DNA of 64,000 bases from Prevotella sp. oral taxon 475 (lineage in GTDB: Bacteria > Bacteroidota > Bacteroidia > Bacteroidales > Bacteroidaceae), in NCBI RefSeq assembly GCF_018127805.1, contig NZ_CP072334.1, forward strand, positions 1,714,001-1,778,000, written 5' to 3'. The position numbers were made by a program, and so were the translations under genes. Below, piece after piece: positions 19,108 through 28,538 of the stretch (its first letter is position 1; each line of letters opens with the position of its first letter). The notes under the pieces are model-generated. The model was not told where the DNA came from. It saw only the letters and a program-made list of their open reading frames with translations, and ran no database searches.

Positions 19108-20382
19108 ATGAGCGAGCCCTTAGCCGAAAGAATGAGACCGAGAACGCTCGACGAGTATGTAGGACAGAAACATCTCGTTGGGCCGAATGCCGTGCTGCGC
19201 AACATGATCGATGCGGGCCGAATCCCCTCGTTCATCCTTTGGGGACCGCCGGGTGTGGGCAAAACAACACTTGCACAGATTGTGGCCAACAAGTTGGAAA
19301 CACCGTTCTACACACTCAGTGCAGTGACAAGCGGAGTAAAAGATGTGCGTGAGGTGATAGACAGAGCGAAGTCGGGCAGGTTTTTCGGTTCGCATTCGCC
19401 TATTCTCTTCATCGACGAGATACACCGTTTCAGCAAGTCTCAACAAGATTCGCTGCTCGGAGCGGTAGAAAAAGGCGTTGTAACCCTCATCGGAGCCACA
19501 ACCGAAAATCCCTCGTTCGAGGTGATTCGCCCATTGCTCTCGCGCTGTCAGCTCTATGTTTTACAGCCCCTATCTAAAGAAGATTTGGAGGAACTCATCC
19601 AACGGGCCGTACAGCAAGACGTGGAACTGAAAAAGAAAACGATCCGCATCAAAGAGAATACGGCTCTGATTCGTTACAGCGGAGGAGATGCGCGAAAGCT
19701 ATTGAATATCCTTGAGCTGGTGGTCGAGGCCGCTCTGCCGGGTGAAGAGGTGCTCATCGACGACGAAACGGTGGTCAACCGGTTGCAACAAAACCCATTG
19801 GCCTACGACAAAGACGGCGAAATGCACTACGACATCGTGTCAGCATTCATCAAAAGCATCCGAGGTAGCGACCCCGATGCGGCTCTTTATTGGATGGCTC
19901 GCATGATTGAGGGCGGCGAAGATCCGCAGTTCATCGCTCGAAGGTTGGTGATCAGTGCGGCTGAAGACATCGGACTGGCTAATCCCAACGCCCTGCTCAT
20001 CGCCAATGCGGCATTCGATGCCGTGATGAAAATAGGGTGGCCGGAGGGCCGAATTCCATTGGCCGAGGCCGCTGTTTACCTTGCAACAAGTGCAAAAAGC
20101 AACTCGGCCTACAACGGTATCAATCAAGCCCTGGAACTGGTGCGCAGTTCTGGCAATCTGTCTGTTCCGCTTCATCTACGCAATGCCCCTACCAAACTGA
20201 TGCGCGAACTGGGGTATGCCGATGGATATAAATATGCACACGACTATCCGGAGCACTTCGTCCCTCAGCAATATCTGCCCGACGAACTCACGCAAACACG
20301 CCTTTGGCAGGCCCAACACTCGCCCGCTGAAGAGAAACTCTATCAACGCATGGTGCATCTATGGGGCGAACGGTATCAATAA
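19108..20382 (+). CDS. rarA: Replication-associated recombination ATPase RarA (MgsA)
   Basis: 424-residue AAA+ ATPase related to clamp-loader subunits, acting at stalled replication forks. Residues 1-25 hold LAERMRPRTLDEYVGQKHLVG; Walker A is GPPGVGKTT, Walker B LFIDEIHRFSKSQQD, sensor 1 IGATTENPSFEV, followed by the arginine finger region LLSRCQLYVL. The C-terminal tetramerisation region includes GSDPDAALYWMARMIEGGEDP and NAPTKLMRELGY. Length and motifs agree with the family. The next gene starts 25 bases downstream on the same strand. Confidence 0.94.
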   Translation: MSEPLAERMRPRTLDEYVGQKHLVGPNAVLRNMIDAGRIPSFILWGPPGVGKTTLAQIVANKLETPFYTLSAVTSGVKDVREVIDRAKSGRFFGSHSPILFIDEIHRFSKSQQDSLLGAVEKGVVTLIGATTENPSFEVIRPLLSRCQLYVLQPLSKEDLEELIQRAVQQDVELKKKTIRIKENTALIRYSGGDARKLLNILELVVEAALPGEEVLIDDETVVNRLQQNPLAYDKDGEMHYDIVSAFIKSIRGSDPDAALYWMARMIEGGEDPQFIARRLVISAAEDIGLANPNALLIANAAFDAVMKIGWPEGRIPLAEAAVYLATSAKSNSAYNGINQALELVRSSGNLSVPLHLRNAPTKLMRELGYADGYKYAHDYPEHFVPQQYLPDELTQTRLWQAQHSPAEEKLYQRMVHLWGERYQ

Positions 20383-20407
20383 ATATAGATTTTAAGTTTT
20401 CAAAACG

Positions 20408-21364
20408 ATGAATATTGTAGTATTAGACGGCTATTGCGCCAATCCCGGCGACTTTTCCTGGGAGGAATTGGCACAGTTCGGCGAAGTGAAAGTTTACGAC
20501 CGAACAAGCAAAGAAGAGGTGATTGAACGGGCCAAAGAGGCCGACATGGTGCTCACCAACAAGGTTGTGCTCAAGGGAGAGACACTTCTCAAACTGCCTC
20601 GACTTAAATATATCGGCATTTTGGCCACCGGATTCAACATCATTGACGTGAAAGAGACACGCGAAAGGGGCATCGTCGTCTCCAATGTGCCTGCTTACAG
20701 CACCGATAGCGTAGCGCAGATGACGTTTGCTCATATCCTTAACATCACCAATCGCATCGAACACTATGCCGATAAGAATCGACAGGGCGAATGGAGCCAA
20801 GCTTCCGACTTCTGTTATTGGGATACGCCTCTGCACGAGCTTGCCGGAAAGACGCTGGGAATTGTGGGACTGGGAAACATCGGTTGCAAAGTAGCGAAAA
20901 TTGCACGATGTTTCGGCATGGATGTTTTCGCCTTTACCAGTAAGAACGCAGCCGATTTGCCCGCAGGTGTTCATAAAACAACGCTCGACGGACTGCTTTC
21001 CATCAGCGATGTCTTATCTCTGCATTGCCCATTGACCAAAACAACGCGCGAAATGATGAACAAAGACTCGATTGCCAAGATGCGTCGAGGAGCCATTCTC
21101 ATCAATACCGGGCGCGGTTCGCTGGTCAACGAGTCCGATGTTGCTCAAGCTCTTGCCGACGGACAGCTATCTGGTTACGGCGCAGACGTGATGACCTGCG
21201 AGCCGCCTCAGGCCGATAACCCACTACTCAAGCAGCCCAACGCCTTCATTACGCCCCATATTGCCTGGGCAACTGCCGAAGCACGCGGTCGATTGCTAAA
21301 AACAGCCATCGCCAATGCAAAGGCTTTTGCCGAAGGAAGACCACAGAACGTCGTCAACCAATAA
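20408..21364 (+). CDS. D-2-hydroxyacid dehydrogenase (glycerate dehydrogenase-like)
   Basis: 318 residues. NAD-binding Rossmann motif GIVGLGNIGCKVAKIA, active-site arginine in INTGRGSLVNE, and catalytic histidine in ITPHIAWAT identify the D-isomer-specific 2-hydroxyacid dehydrogenase family. The N-terminus MNIVVLDGYCANPGDFSWEEL is typical of Bacteroidota proteins annotated as glycerate/hydroxypyruvate reductase. Substrate assignment is by family resemblance only. It sits between rarA and a membrane protein, both on the plus strand. Confidence 0.85.
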   Translation: MNIVVLDGYCANPGDFSWEELAQFGEVKVYDRTSKEEVIERAKEADMVLTNKVVLKGETLLKLPRLKYIGILATGFNIIDVKETRERGIVVSNVPAYSTDSVAQMTFAHILNITNRIEHYADKNRQGEWSQASDFCYWDTPLHELAGKTLGIVGLGNIGCKVAKIARCFGMDVFAFTSKNAADLPAGVHKTTLDGLLSISDVLSLHCPLTKTTREMMNKDSIAKMRRGAILINTGRGSLVNESDVAQALADGQLSGYGADVMTCEPPQADNPLLKQPNAFITPHIAWATAEARGRLLKTAIANAKAFAEGRPQNVVNQ

Positions 21365-21415
21365 AAGAAGAAAAACCGAAAAGACCCGTCTTCAAAAGCA
21401 ACAACACACCGAAGA

Positions 21416-22051
21416 ATGACTTACAGCGACCCCGAACTGGCGAGTACAGTTCAGAAAATCATCGAGATAACAGGCACTTTTGCTTTCGCCATATCCGGTA
21501 TTCGGCATGCAGCAGCTAAGCATGTCGACTGGTTTGGAGGGCTTGTCTGCGGTATTGCCGTGGCCATTGGCGGCGGAACCTTGCGCGATGTAATGCTCGG
21601 TGTCACACCTTTTTGGATGACTTCGTCGGTCTATATGGTGTGCACAGTTCTGGCATTGCTCTCTGTTATCGTTTTTGCCAAATACGTAGAGCGGCTCTCC
21701 AATACGTGGTTTGTCTTCGATACCCTCGGATTGGCTCTCTTTACGATAGCCGGACTACAAAAGGCACTTGCCCTGGGACAGCCCTTTTGGGTAGCCATCA
21801 TTATGGGTTGTATCACCGGAGCGGCAGGTGGTGTGGTGCGAGACGTGCTTCTCAACAACGTACCTGTTATCTTTCAGAAAGAGATTTACGCCATGGCGAG
21901 CATTGCCGGGGGTGCTCTTTATTGGGCACTTTATGCTCTTGGCGTGGAGATTGGGATAACGGTCGTCAGTTGTTTTCTCTTTATCTGTTTGGTACGTTTC
22001 CTGGCTATGCGGTACCATATCTCGCTGCCCATGCTACGCGAGCAGAAATAA
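21416..22051 (+). CDS. TRIC-like (UPF0126) membrane protein
   Basis: 211 residues with about seven membrane segments and two related halves, each with a glycine-rich signature (GIAVAIGGGTLRDVMLG and GCITGAAGGVVRDVLLN). This is the bacterial YicG/YadS family, homologous to eukaryotic trimeric intracellular cation channels. Its physiological substrate is unsettled; glycine or potassium have been suggested for relatives. It is 51 bases after the dehydrogenase gene and convergent with dnaX, only 19 bases apart. Confidence 0.88.
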   Translation: MTYSDPELASTVQKIIEITGTFAFAISGIRHAAAKHVDWFGGLVCGIAVAIGGGTLRDVMLGVTPFWMTSSVYMVCTVLALLSVIVFAKYVERLSNTWFVFDTLGLALFTIAGLQKALALGQPFWVAIIMGCITGAAGGVVRDVLLNNVPVIFQKEIYAMASIAGGALYWALYALGVEIGITVVSCFLFICLVRFLAMRYHISLPMLREQK

Positions 22052-22070
22052 AGAAAAGTGAAAGGCCGCC

Positions 22071-23858
22071 TTAGGATAGTTCCAAGTCTAAGGCGTGGCG
22101 TAGTTTTTCTATGGCAGGATTGCTCTGACGCAGGTTTTCAAAGGTTTCTTTAGGGGTGAGCAGCTTTTTCATTTCTTCCACTTTTGCCAGTCGGATATTA
22201 AGTTCAATACTGCCATTATGCAGTGTTTTCGACAGTGTTGAACGTATTCTGCTTTTCAATTTATGGATTTCCTCCAGCACCATCTCGTTGTCTGCCAGGA
22301 CTTCCACCTGCGGAAACTCAGTAATACGTGGTTTCATGTTTTTCATTCTCGCCGCCATGGCCGTTAACTCCTGTGGCATTCGGTTGCACATCGACATCCA
22401 TTGCAACTCCAATTCGTCTTGGGAGAATGTGGTATTCTCATCTTTATTCTCCACCTCAGCTTCTTTCTGAAGATAAGAAGGCTTACCGGGCCCGTTCCGT
22501 AAGTCGGCAAAAGAGGTGCCCATCCCTCCCAGTTTGAGGCGTGCACCCGGGGCAATGGTCGATGTAGAAACGACCTTTTCCTCGGCAGAGGGATGGTTTT
22601 CATCACTACCGACAGACTCGATTGGAGGTGTCGCCATGTGTTGATTCACCTCCGTTTTCTCCCCACCGGCCACCTGTATAGCCGGTTTCGGTTGGGGAAT
22701 GGCTTTTTTTCCGAACAGGGATTTCAAACTCTTAGGGCTACGCCCCGCACCAACTTCATCGTCGGGTTGCGTGATCTGCGCCACCTGAATCAACGTCAGC
22801 TCCACCAATAAGCGTTTGTTGCTGCTCTGCCGGTAGTGAATGTCGCAGTTGTTCATCAGTTCCAACGCCTTATAAAGAAAAGGAGCCGGACATTTTTTTG
22901 CCTGCTGTTGGTAGCGTTCCCGTTGGCATTGACTCACCTCGAGTAATGGAAGCGTAGCCTCATCTTTAGCCATGAGCACATTGCGAACATGACTGGCCAG
23001 ACCGTTGATGAGGTTTCCGCCATCGAAACCCTTGCCCATCAAATCGTTGAGCAGCACCATCATATCGCTCACCTGATTATCTACAGCCAAGTCGATGAGA
23101 TTGAAATAATTGTCGCTATCGAGCACATTGAGGTCGGCAATCACGTTTTCGTAGGTGATATTGCCCTGACAAAAACTGGCGGCCTGGTCGAAAATAGAAA
23201 GCGCATCCCGCATTCCGCCGTCTGCTTTCTCGGCAATCACGGCCAAGGCCTCCTCTTCATACGTCACGCCTTCTTTCTGAGCAACGCCCTTGAGGTGATC
23301 GATAATGCCTTGAACGGTCATTCTCTCAAAATCGTAAATCTGACAACGAGAAATGATTGTGGGCAGAATCTTATGTTTTTCGGTGGTTGCAAGGATAAAG
23401 ATAACATGTGCAGGCGGCTCTTCCAGCGTTTTTAAGAAAGCATTGAAGGCCGCTGTAGACAGCATGTGCACCTCGTCGATGATGAACACTTTATAGCGTC
23501 CCACCTGCGGCGGGATGCGTGTTTGCTCCATCAGAGTTTTGATATTTTCTACCGAGTTGTTGCTGGCCGCATCCAATTCGAAGATGTTATACGACCGCTG
23601 TTGGTTGAAAGCTTCGCAGCTTTCGCAGTGATTGCAGGCTTCTCCCTCAGCCGTGGGAGTCTGACAATTGATGGCTTTTGCAAAGATACGTGCGCAAGTG
23701 GTTTTACCCACGCCTCTCGGACCGCAAAAAAGGTAAGCGTGCGCCAACTTCCCGCTCTTCACTGCATTCTTCAACGTTGTGGTAAGAGCATTCTGCCCCA
23801 CAACAGAGTCGAACGACATGGGCCGGTATTTGCGCGCCGAAACGATGTATTCACCCAT
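22071..23858 (-). CDS. dnaX: DNA polymerase III subunits gamma/tau
   Basis: 595 residues. N-terminus VSARKYRPMSFDSVVGQ, Walker A GPRGVGKTT, a zinc module with Cys in INCQTP and CNHCESC, Walker B IIDEVHMLSTAAFNAFLKTL, and sensor SRC motif define the clamp-loader ATPase. The tail (about 370-595) is the less conserved tau region. The frame is open for 19 further codons upstream, but the consensus -7 box at 23882-23889 lies inside that extension, so ATG at 23858 is the start. Confidence 0.95.
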   Translation of the reverse strand: MGEYIVSARKYRPMSFDSVVGQNALTTTLKNAVKSGKLAHAYLFCGPRGVGKTTCARIFAKAINCQTPTAEGEACNHCESCEAFNQQRSYNIFELDAASNNSVENIKTLMEQTRIPPQVGRYKVFIIDEVHMLSTAAFNAFLKTLEEPPAHVIFILATTEKHKILPTIISRCQIYDFERMTVQGIIDHLKGVAQKEGVTYEEEALAVIAEKADGGMRDALSIFDQAASFCQGNITYENVIADLNVLDSDNYFNLIDLAVDNQVSDMMVLLNDLMGKGFDGGNLINGLASHVRNVLMAKDEATLPLLEVSQCQRERYQQQAKKCPAPFLYKALELMNNCDIHYRQSSNKRLLVELTLIQVAQITQPDDEVGAGRSPKSLKSLFGKKAIPQPKPAIQVAGGEKTEVNQHMATPPIESVGSDENHPSAEEKVVSTSTIAPGARLKLGGMGTSFADLRNGPGKPSYLQKEAEVENKDENTTFSQDELELQWMSMCNRMPQELTAMAARMKNMKPRITEFPQVEVLADNEMVLEEIHKLKSRIRSTLSKTLHNGSIELNIRLAKVEEMKKLLTPKETFENLRQSNPAIEKLRHALDLELS

Positions 23859-23881
23859 TGATTTGACTAAAAATGTTTCTG

Positions 23882-23889
23882 CAAAGATA
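23882..23889 (-). promoter_or_regulatory. -7 box of the dnaX promoter
   Basis: Minus-strand TATCTTTG followed by CAG, 23 bases before the ATG at 23858. It rules out the longer reading frame. Confidence 0.7.
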
Positions 23890-24099
23890 CAGAATTTATT
23901 CTGGTTCTTTCCCATCCGCTTTCTAATTTAACCCGTTCGAAGACTTGACGAAACCTCCCTATCGCAGAGAAAGTTCCGGAAAAGAACATATCGATGCTCC
24001 CCGAATGGAATCGTAGAGGGGAGTATTCGTTTTTTATTTCCTTTACAAATAAAATTCTCAATCTGGAGAGAAAGGAGGCGAAAAATAGGAGTCGACAAG

Positions 24100-24250
24100 G
24101 CAAAAACAGAGCTTTCCACTGGCAAAAACTAAGAGATCGCCACTCAAAAGCTAAGCTTTTGCACGTCCAAAAGCCTCTTTTTGCATTACGGAAACAGGTT
24201 TTTGTACGGTAAAAAGGAGCTTTTTCTGCCCGAAAAAGGTATTTTTTATG
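24100..24250. repeat. Intergenic 22-bp repeat element, partly decayed (copy C)
   Basis: Units at a 22-base step from 24100. Those at 24122 (GCAAAAACTAAGAGATCGCC) and 24144 (CAAAAGCTAAGCTTTTGCAC) are clear; flanking ones at 24100, 24166, 24188 and 24210 keep the purine-then-TTTTTG rhythm but have diverged. The element lies between dnaX and the metal ATPase. The remainder of the 23890-24623 gap shows nothing I can identify. Confidence 0.7.
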
Positions 24251-24623
24251 AGCACTCTCTCTATAACTCCCTGATACTCAATTACACCTAAGAATCGCAT
24301 ATTTGCAGCCAAGAGAACGGTTGTTGATTTCTACGCGAATGGCGAAAGGGTAAAAGTGTTAAATGCATTCTTTTCTTTTTACTTCTTGAAGTCAGAGCTC
24401 CACCCAGCCATTGTCCCAAAAGACCATCAGCCAACGACTGACAAAAATAGCAGAATGAAGTATTTTTAGGCACACATATTGCTGCAAAAAGAAATAGAGA
24501 TAAGTGACCACGGCTGTCTATATCTGGCAGCAGTAGATGTTCGATCGACAACTGTCAACAGGTATTTGCTTGACTTCGGCGCATCGATAAACAGCCGGAA
24601 ATGGTCCGATAAAAAGGAAAAAT

Positions 24624-26546
24624 ATGGAGAAAAGAACGATTCCTGTGGTGGGCATGGCCTGTTCGGCTTGCTCGGCCCATATTGAAAGGAAACTCAATTC
24701 GCTGAAAGGCGTTAAGACAGCAACAATCAATCTACCGGGCAGAACGGCTTGGGTAGAGTTCGAACCCGAGGAAATCAGTCTTGAGGATATGAAAAAGGAG
24801 GTCAACGGAATAGGTTACGATCTCGTGATAGAGGTCCAACAATCGGCAGAAGCCATCGAACGGCGCGAGTTTTCAAGATTGAAGAGGAAGACATTGCTAT
24901 CATGGCTCTTCGCCTTTCTTTGCATGAGTGTGTCGATGGGTTGGATTTCCGTCGGATCAAAAGAGGCGAACCACCAACTGGCATTACTCCTCTCACTGGC
25001 TAACTTCGCCGTTTGCGGTCGCGATTTCTTCACTCGGGCATGGTTGCAACTGCGTCATGGATCGGCCAATATGGACTCACTGGTTGCTCTGTCTACGGGC
25101 ATTGCTTTCCTCTTCAGTACCTTTAATACTTTTTGGGGAGAAGCGGTTTGGGGTGCACGGGGCATCCAATGGCATACGTATTTCGACGCTTCGGTGATGA
25201 TTATCACCTTTGTGCTCACAGGACGACTGTTGGAAGAGCGAGCCAAAGACGAGACGGCAGGTAGCATTCGACAGCTGATGGGCCTGGCTCCGAAGACAGC
25301 CCGGCTCGTCGACGGCGACGAACTGCATGATGTTCCCATTGCCACCATCAGTCGGGGGGACATTCTTGAGGTGCGTGCCGGCGAGAAAGTGCCGGTGGAT
25401 GGCGAAGTGACACAGGCCGAGAGCTTTATGACAACAGGCGGAGCGTATGTAGACGAGAGCATGATTACGGGCGAACCCACCCCCGCTCTTAAGCAAAAAG
25501 GTGCGAAAGTGCTGGCCGGAACAATGGTTTCACAAGGCAAGTTGAGGTTTAAAGCGCAGCAGATTGGCGAACATACGGCCCTGGCACAAATCATCAAAAT
25601 GGTGCAGCAGGCGCAGGGAAGCAAGGCTCCCGTGCAACGAACGGTAGACCGTGTGGCACGCATCTTTGTGCCCACGGTGGGCATCATTGCCTTGATAACG
25701 TTCTCACTTTGGTGGATCGCGGGTGGCTATACAGCTCTTCCGCAAGCTCTTCTCTCGGCGGTGGCAGTGCTGGTTATCGCCTGTCCATGCGCCATGGGCC
25801 TGGCCACACCCACGGCCTTGATGGTTTCTATCGGCAAAGCGGCACAGATGAATGTACTTATTAAGGATGCTTCGGCCCTGGAGAGCCTCAAAAGCATCGA
25901 TGCTATGGTGATAGACAAGACAGGAACGCTTACTGTTCCCAACCAAAACATCGACTTTACTAAGGCCGATGTCTTGCCTTTGGAGCAACGAGAAACCCTG
26001 AAACCCCACGCCCGAGAGGCGATGGAAGAACTAAGAAAGTTGGGTATAGAGGTGTATATGATGAGCGGCGACAAGGAAGAAGCGGCGCAATATTGGGCCC
26101 AACAGGCAGGTATCGACCATTATTGCAGTAGGGTTCTTCCGCAAGACAAAGAAAATAAAGTGCGCCAACTGCAAGCAGTCGGACACAAAGTGGCCATGGT
26201 GGGCGACGGCATCAATGATACCCAAGCACTGGCACTGGCCGATGTGGGTATCGCTATGGGTAAAGGAACCGACGTTGCCATAGATGCCGCACAGGCTACA
26301 CTCATGGGCGACGACCTGAGACGCATTCCGCAGGCCATCCGTTTGAGCCGAAAAACCACTTCGATGATAGCTCAAAACCTCTTCTGGGCTTTTATTTACA
26401 ACATCGTCTGCATCCCTTTGGCCGCCGGATTACCTCATGTTTTCGGTATCGACTTTCAGATTACGCCGATGTGGGCCAGTGCCCTTATGGCCTTTTCGAG
26501 CGTGAGTGTGGTGCTCAATAGCTTGAGATTGAAGTTGACCAAATAG
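24624..26546 (+). CDS. P1B-type heavy-metal (copper-like) ATPase without the N domain
   Basis: 640 residues. An N-terminal HMA domain has GMACSACSAH (Cys13 and Cys16). The transmembrane metal site CPC is at residues 387-389 (IACPCAMGLATPTALM), the actuator motif is TGEPTP, and the phosphorylated aspartate is D431 in DKTGTLT. MVGDGINDTQAL follows from residue 526. Only about 95 residues separate DKTGT from GDGIND, where copper ATPases usually have near 200. The nucleotide-binding domain with its His-Pro dipeptide is missing, although the frame is intact and all other motifs are kept. It probably exports Cu(I) or a similar ion. No copper chaperone or regulator is adjacent. Confidence 0.85.
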   Translation: MEKRTIPVVGMACSACSAHIERKLNSLKGVKTATINLPGRTAWVEFEPEEISLEDMKKEVNGIGYDLVIEVQQSAEAIERREFSRLKRKTLLSWLFAFLCMSVSMGWISVGSKEANHQLALLLSLANFAVCGRDFFTRAWLQLRHGSANMDSLVALSTGIAFLFSTFNTFWGEAVWGARGIQWHTYFDASVMIITFVLTGRLLEERAKDETAGSIRQLMGLAPKTARLVDGDELHDVPIATISRGDILEVRAGEKVPVDGEVTQAESFMTTGGAYVDESMITGEPTPALKQKGAKVLAGTMVSQGKLRFKAQQIGEHTALAQIIKMVQQAQGSKAPVQRTVDRVARIFVPTVGIIALITFSLWWIAGGYTALPQALLSAVAVLVIACPCAMGLATPTALMVSIGKAAQMNVLIKDASALESLKSIDAMVIDKTGTLTVPNQNIDFTKADVLPLEQRETLKPHAREAMEELRKLGIEVYMMSGDKEEAAQYWAQQAGIDHYCSRVLPQDKENKVRQLQAVGHKVAMVGDGINDTQALALADVGIAMGKGTDVAIDAAQATLMGDDLRRIPQAIRLSRKTTSMIAQNLFWAFIYNIVCIPLAAGLPHVFGIDFQITPMWASALMAFSSVSVVLNSLRLKLTK

Positions 26547-26583
26547 ACAATTGAAAACAACTTAACCCTTAAATAAAGAAGAT

Positions 26584-27492
26584 ATGCAGAGGAAACGTTT
26601 TGCAATAAGTAGTTGCGGACTAGCTTTCAGCCTGTCGTTGGTGTTCGTATTGTGTGTTCAAGTGGCCTTTGCAGGTAAGCCTTTGAAGTTGTTGGCCATT
26701 GGAAACAGTTTCTCGGAAGATGCCATTGAACAGAACCTCTTTGAGTTAGCAGCAGCCACGGGGCACCGGATGGTGATCGGTAACATGTATATTGGCGGTT
26801 GTTCGTTAGAAAGACATTGCGACAATGCACGTAATGACAAGCCCGACTACAACTATCGCAAGATAGGAATAGACGGAAAAATGACTCGTACAGCCAACTA
26901 TACGCTCGACAAGGCCTTACGCGACGAACAATGGGATTACGTTAGTTTGCAACAGGTTAGTCAGCTTTCGGGCGTGTACAGTAGCTTCCAGCCCTATTTA
27001 GACAGTCTTATCGCTTACGTTCGGGCACGTGTTCCCGCCACGACTAAGCTGATTTGGCACGTTACTTGGGCCTATGCGCAGAACTCAACACATGGCGGAT
27101 TTGCCAACTACGACTGCAATCAGGGCAAGATGTATCATGCTATTGTTGAAGGTGCGCAACGTTTAAAGAAAGAAAACACCCACTTTAGTCTCTTTGTTCC
27201 CGTGGGTACAGCCATTCAAAACGCCCGTACTTCGTTCGTTGGCGACCATCTTAACCGCGACGGTTTCCATCTCGACCTGGTGCTGGGACGTTATACCGCA
27301 GCCTGTACATGGTTCGAATGTCTGTTTAAAACGAATGTTGTGGGTAACAAATTTGCGCCGAAAGGGTTGAGCGTAGCACAAAAAGAAGTGGCACAATGGT
27401 CGGCTCACCTTGCCATAGAGCGACCTTTCGAATGTTCGCCAATAAACATTGGCAACATCGCCACACCTGTTTCGGCATCGACTTTCAAATGA
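26584..27492 (+). CDS. Secreted DUF4886 (SGNH-hydrolase-like) protein
   Basis: 302 residues with a signal peptide (residues 1-31). LKLLAIGNSFSEDAIEQNL carries the GNSFS block typical of DUF4886, a branch of the SGNH/GDSL esterase superfamily. DHLNRDGFHLDLVLGRY near the C-terminus gives the Asp-x-x-His-type block. It is probably a periplasmic or secreted esterase; the substrate is unknown. It starts 37 bases after the metal ATPase on the same strand, which may be coincidence. Confidence 0.8.
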   Translation: MQRKRFAISSCGLAFSLSLVFVLCVQVAFAGKPLKLLAIGNSFSEDAIEQNLFELAAATGHRMVIGNMYIGGCSLERHCDNARNDKPDYNYRKIGIDGKMTRTANYTLDKALRDEQWDYVSLQQVSQLSGVYSSFQPYLDSLIAYVRARVPATTKLIWHVTWAYAQNSTHGGFANYDCNQGKMYHAIVEGAQRLKKENTHFSLFVPVGTAIQNARTSFVGDHLNRDGFHLDLVLGRYTAACTWFECLFKTNVVGNKFAPKGLSVAQKEVAQWSAHLAIERPFECSPINIGNIATPVSASTFK

Positions 27493-27526
27493 AACAAAAG
27501 AAAGCGTGTCTGCAAAGAGCTGGCCG

Positions 27527-28486
27527 TTACTTCACCAGCACTTTGCGTACACGCTTGTTTTCATCGCGCACAACGTTGATACCGCGGTGCAAACAGGCAG
27601 AGCGCGTTCCATCAATAGCAAAAATCTGCTGCTGGGCAGACGGTTTTTCTTGCACCGCTCGTTCTACTTTCGTACTTGTTTTGGGCGGATGTAACCGCAC
27701 AATCATCGACTGTCCGTATTTAAAAGCTATCTCTTTCAACAGCACAAATCCATCTTCATACTCGCCCAATCCGTAGACAACGTGCACCTTTCCCTCACTG
27801 TCGTAGCCGTCTACCACAAAGCAATGGGCGAGATAACTCGTCGTTATGCCGCCATAGATCACAGGTCGGCCCGCTGAAAGCTCCTTAAACAGCGTGGTGA
27901 ACCACGTACTATCGTCGATTTCATGAAGCATGGACGACATGTAAACAGCCTCATCATCATATCCGAAATGCGTCTTCATGGCAGGTGCAATATCCATTTC
28001 GAACGCCCCACTGTCCCATTTTCCATACTGCATCTTGACCGCTGCGCCGCAATCGGCCATGAGTTGAGCCACCGCCATGCGCTTTTCTTCAGGATAAGAA
28101 GAGAGCGGGCGATAAACGTTCTCCATCTTCGTCCAGTCGTATTGGTGTTTGTCGAAGTGGACTTCAACGGCATACGGACGGCGGTCATCTCCATTATAAG
28201 TGTACGAAATCTGCCCTTTCCCCGCTTCGGGATAAGCATAAAACTTCATGACCTGTGCCATGGCCGTTGCCACGCAGCCTGTTTTGCAATGCACACTGCT
28301 GCCGGGAGCCTGCGGACACAGGAGGTTATAGGGTGCGTTCTGCCCCCAAGCTGTTTGCAAAAGAGGCTTTACCTCGGTTTTTATTTCAGGTAACAAAGAG
28401 CGATACCAGTATTGTTGCGTCTTCTCGACTCCCGAAACAGGAATCGTAAGACCAAAGAGGAAAAAGGAGAAAAGAAATTTGATCAT
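27527..28486 (-). CDS. C10-family (streptopain-like) cysteine protease, short form
   Basis: 319 residues from ATG at 28486, which gives a good signal peptide (MIKFLFSFFLFGLTIPVSG); an in-frame ATG at 28510 is possible. Catalytic Cys71 lies in KTGCVATAMAQVMKF and His221 in AHCFVVDGYD. Two points are odd. The mature domain (VKPLLQTAWGQNAPYN) starts only about 20 residues after the signal peptide, so the usual inhibitory pro-domain is missing. The block after the histidine reads HVVYGLGEYEDGF rather than HVNWGWGGxxDGY, so the conserved Asn/Trp are replaced. The C-terminus LHRGINVVRDENKRVRKV looks like a type IX-related tail. Last gene of a three-gene operon. Confidence 0.78.
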   Translation of the reverse strand: MIKFLFSFFLFGLTIPVSGVEKTQQYWYRSLLPEIKTEVKPLLQTAWGQNAPYNLLCPQAPGSSVHCKTGCVATAMAQVMKFYAYPEAGKGQISYTYNGDDRRPYAVEVHFDKHQYDWTKMENVYRPLSSYPEEKRMAVAQLMADCGAAVKMQYGKWDSGAFEMDIAPAMKTHFGYDDEAVYMSSMLHEIDDSTWFTTLFKELSAGRPVIYGGITTSYLAHCFVVDGYDSEGKVHVVYGLGEYEDGFVLLKEIAFKYGQSMIVRLHPPKTSTKVERAVQEKPSAQQQIFAIDGTRSACLHRGINVVRDENKRVRKVLVK

Positions 28487-28538
28487 CCTTGTCTGTTGTC
28501 TTTGATTCATCAGAGCAGTCCTATATATTGACGAAAAT

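Noticed and set aside
24479..24685. Small plus-strand ORF upstream of the metal ATPase
   Set aside because: No start signal or homology, and it overlaps the ATPase start in another frame.
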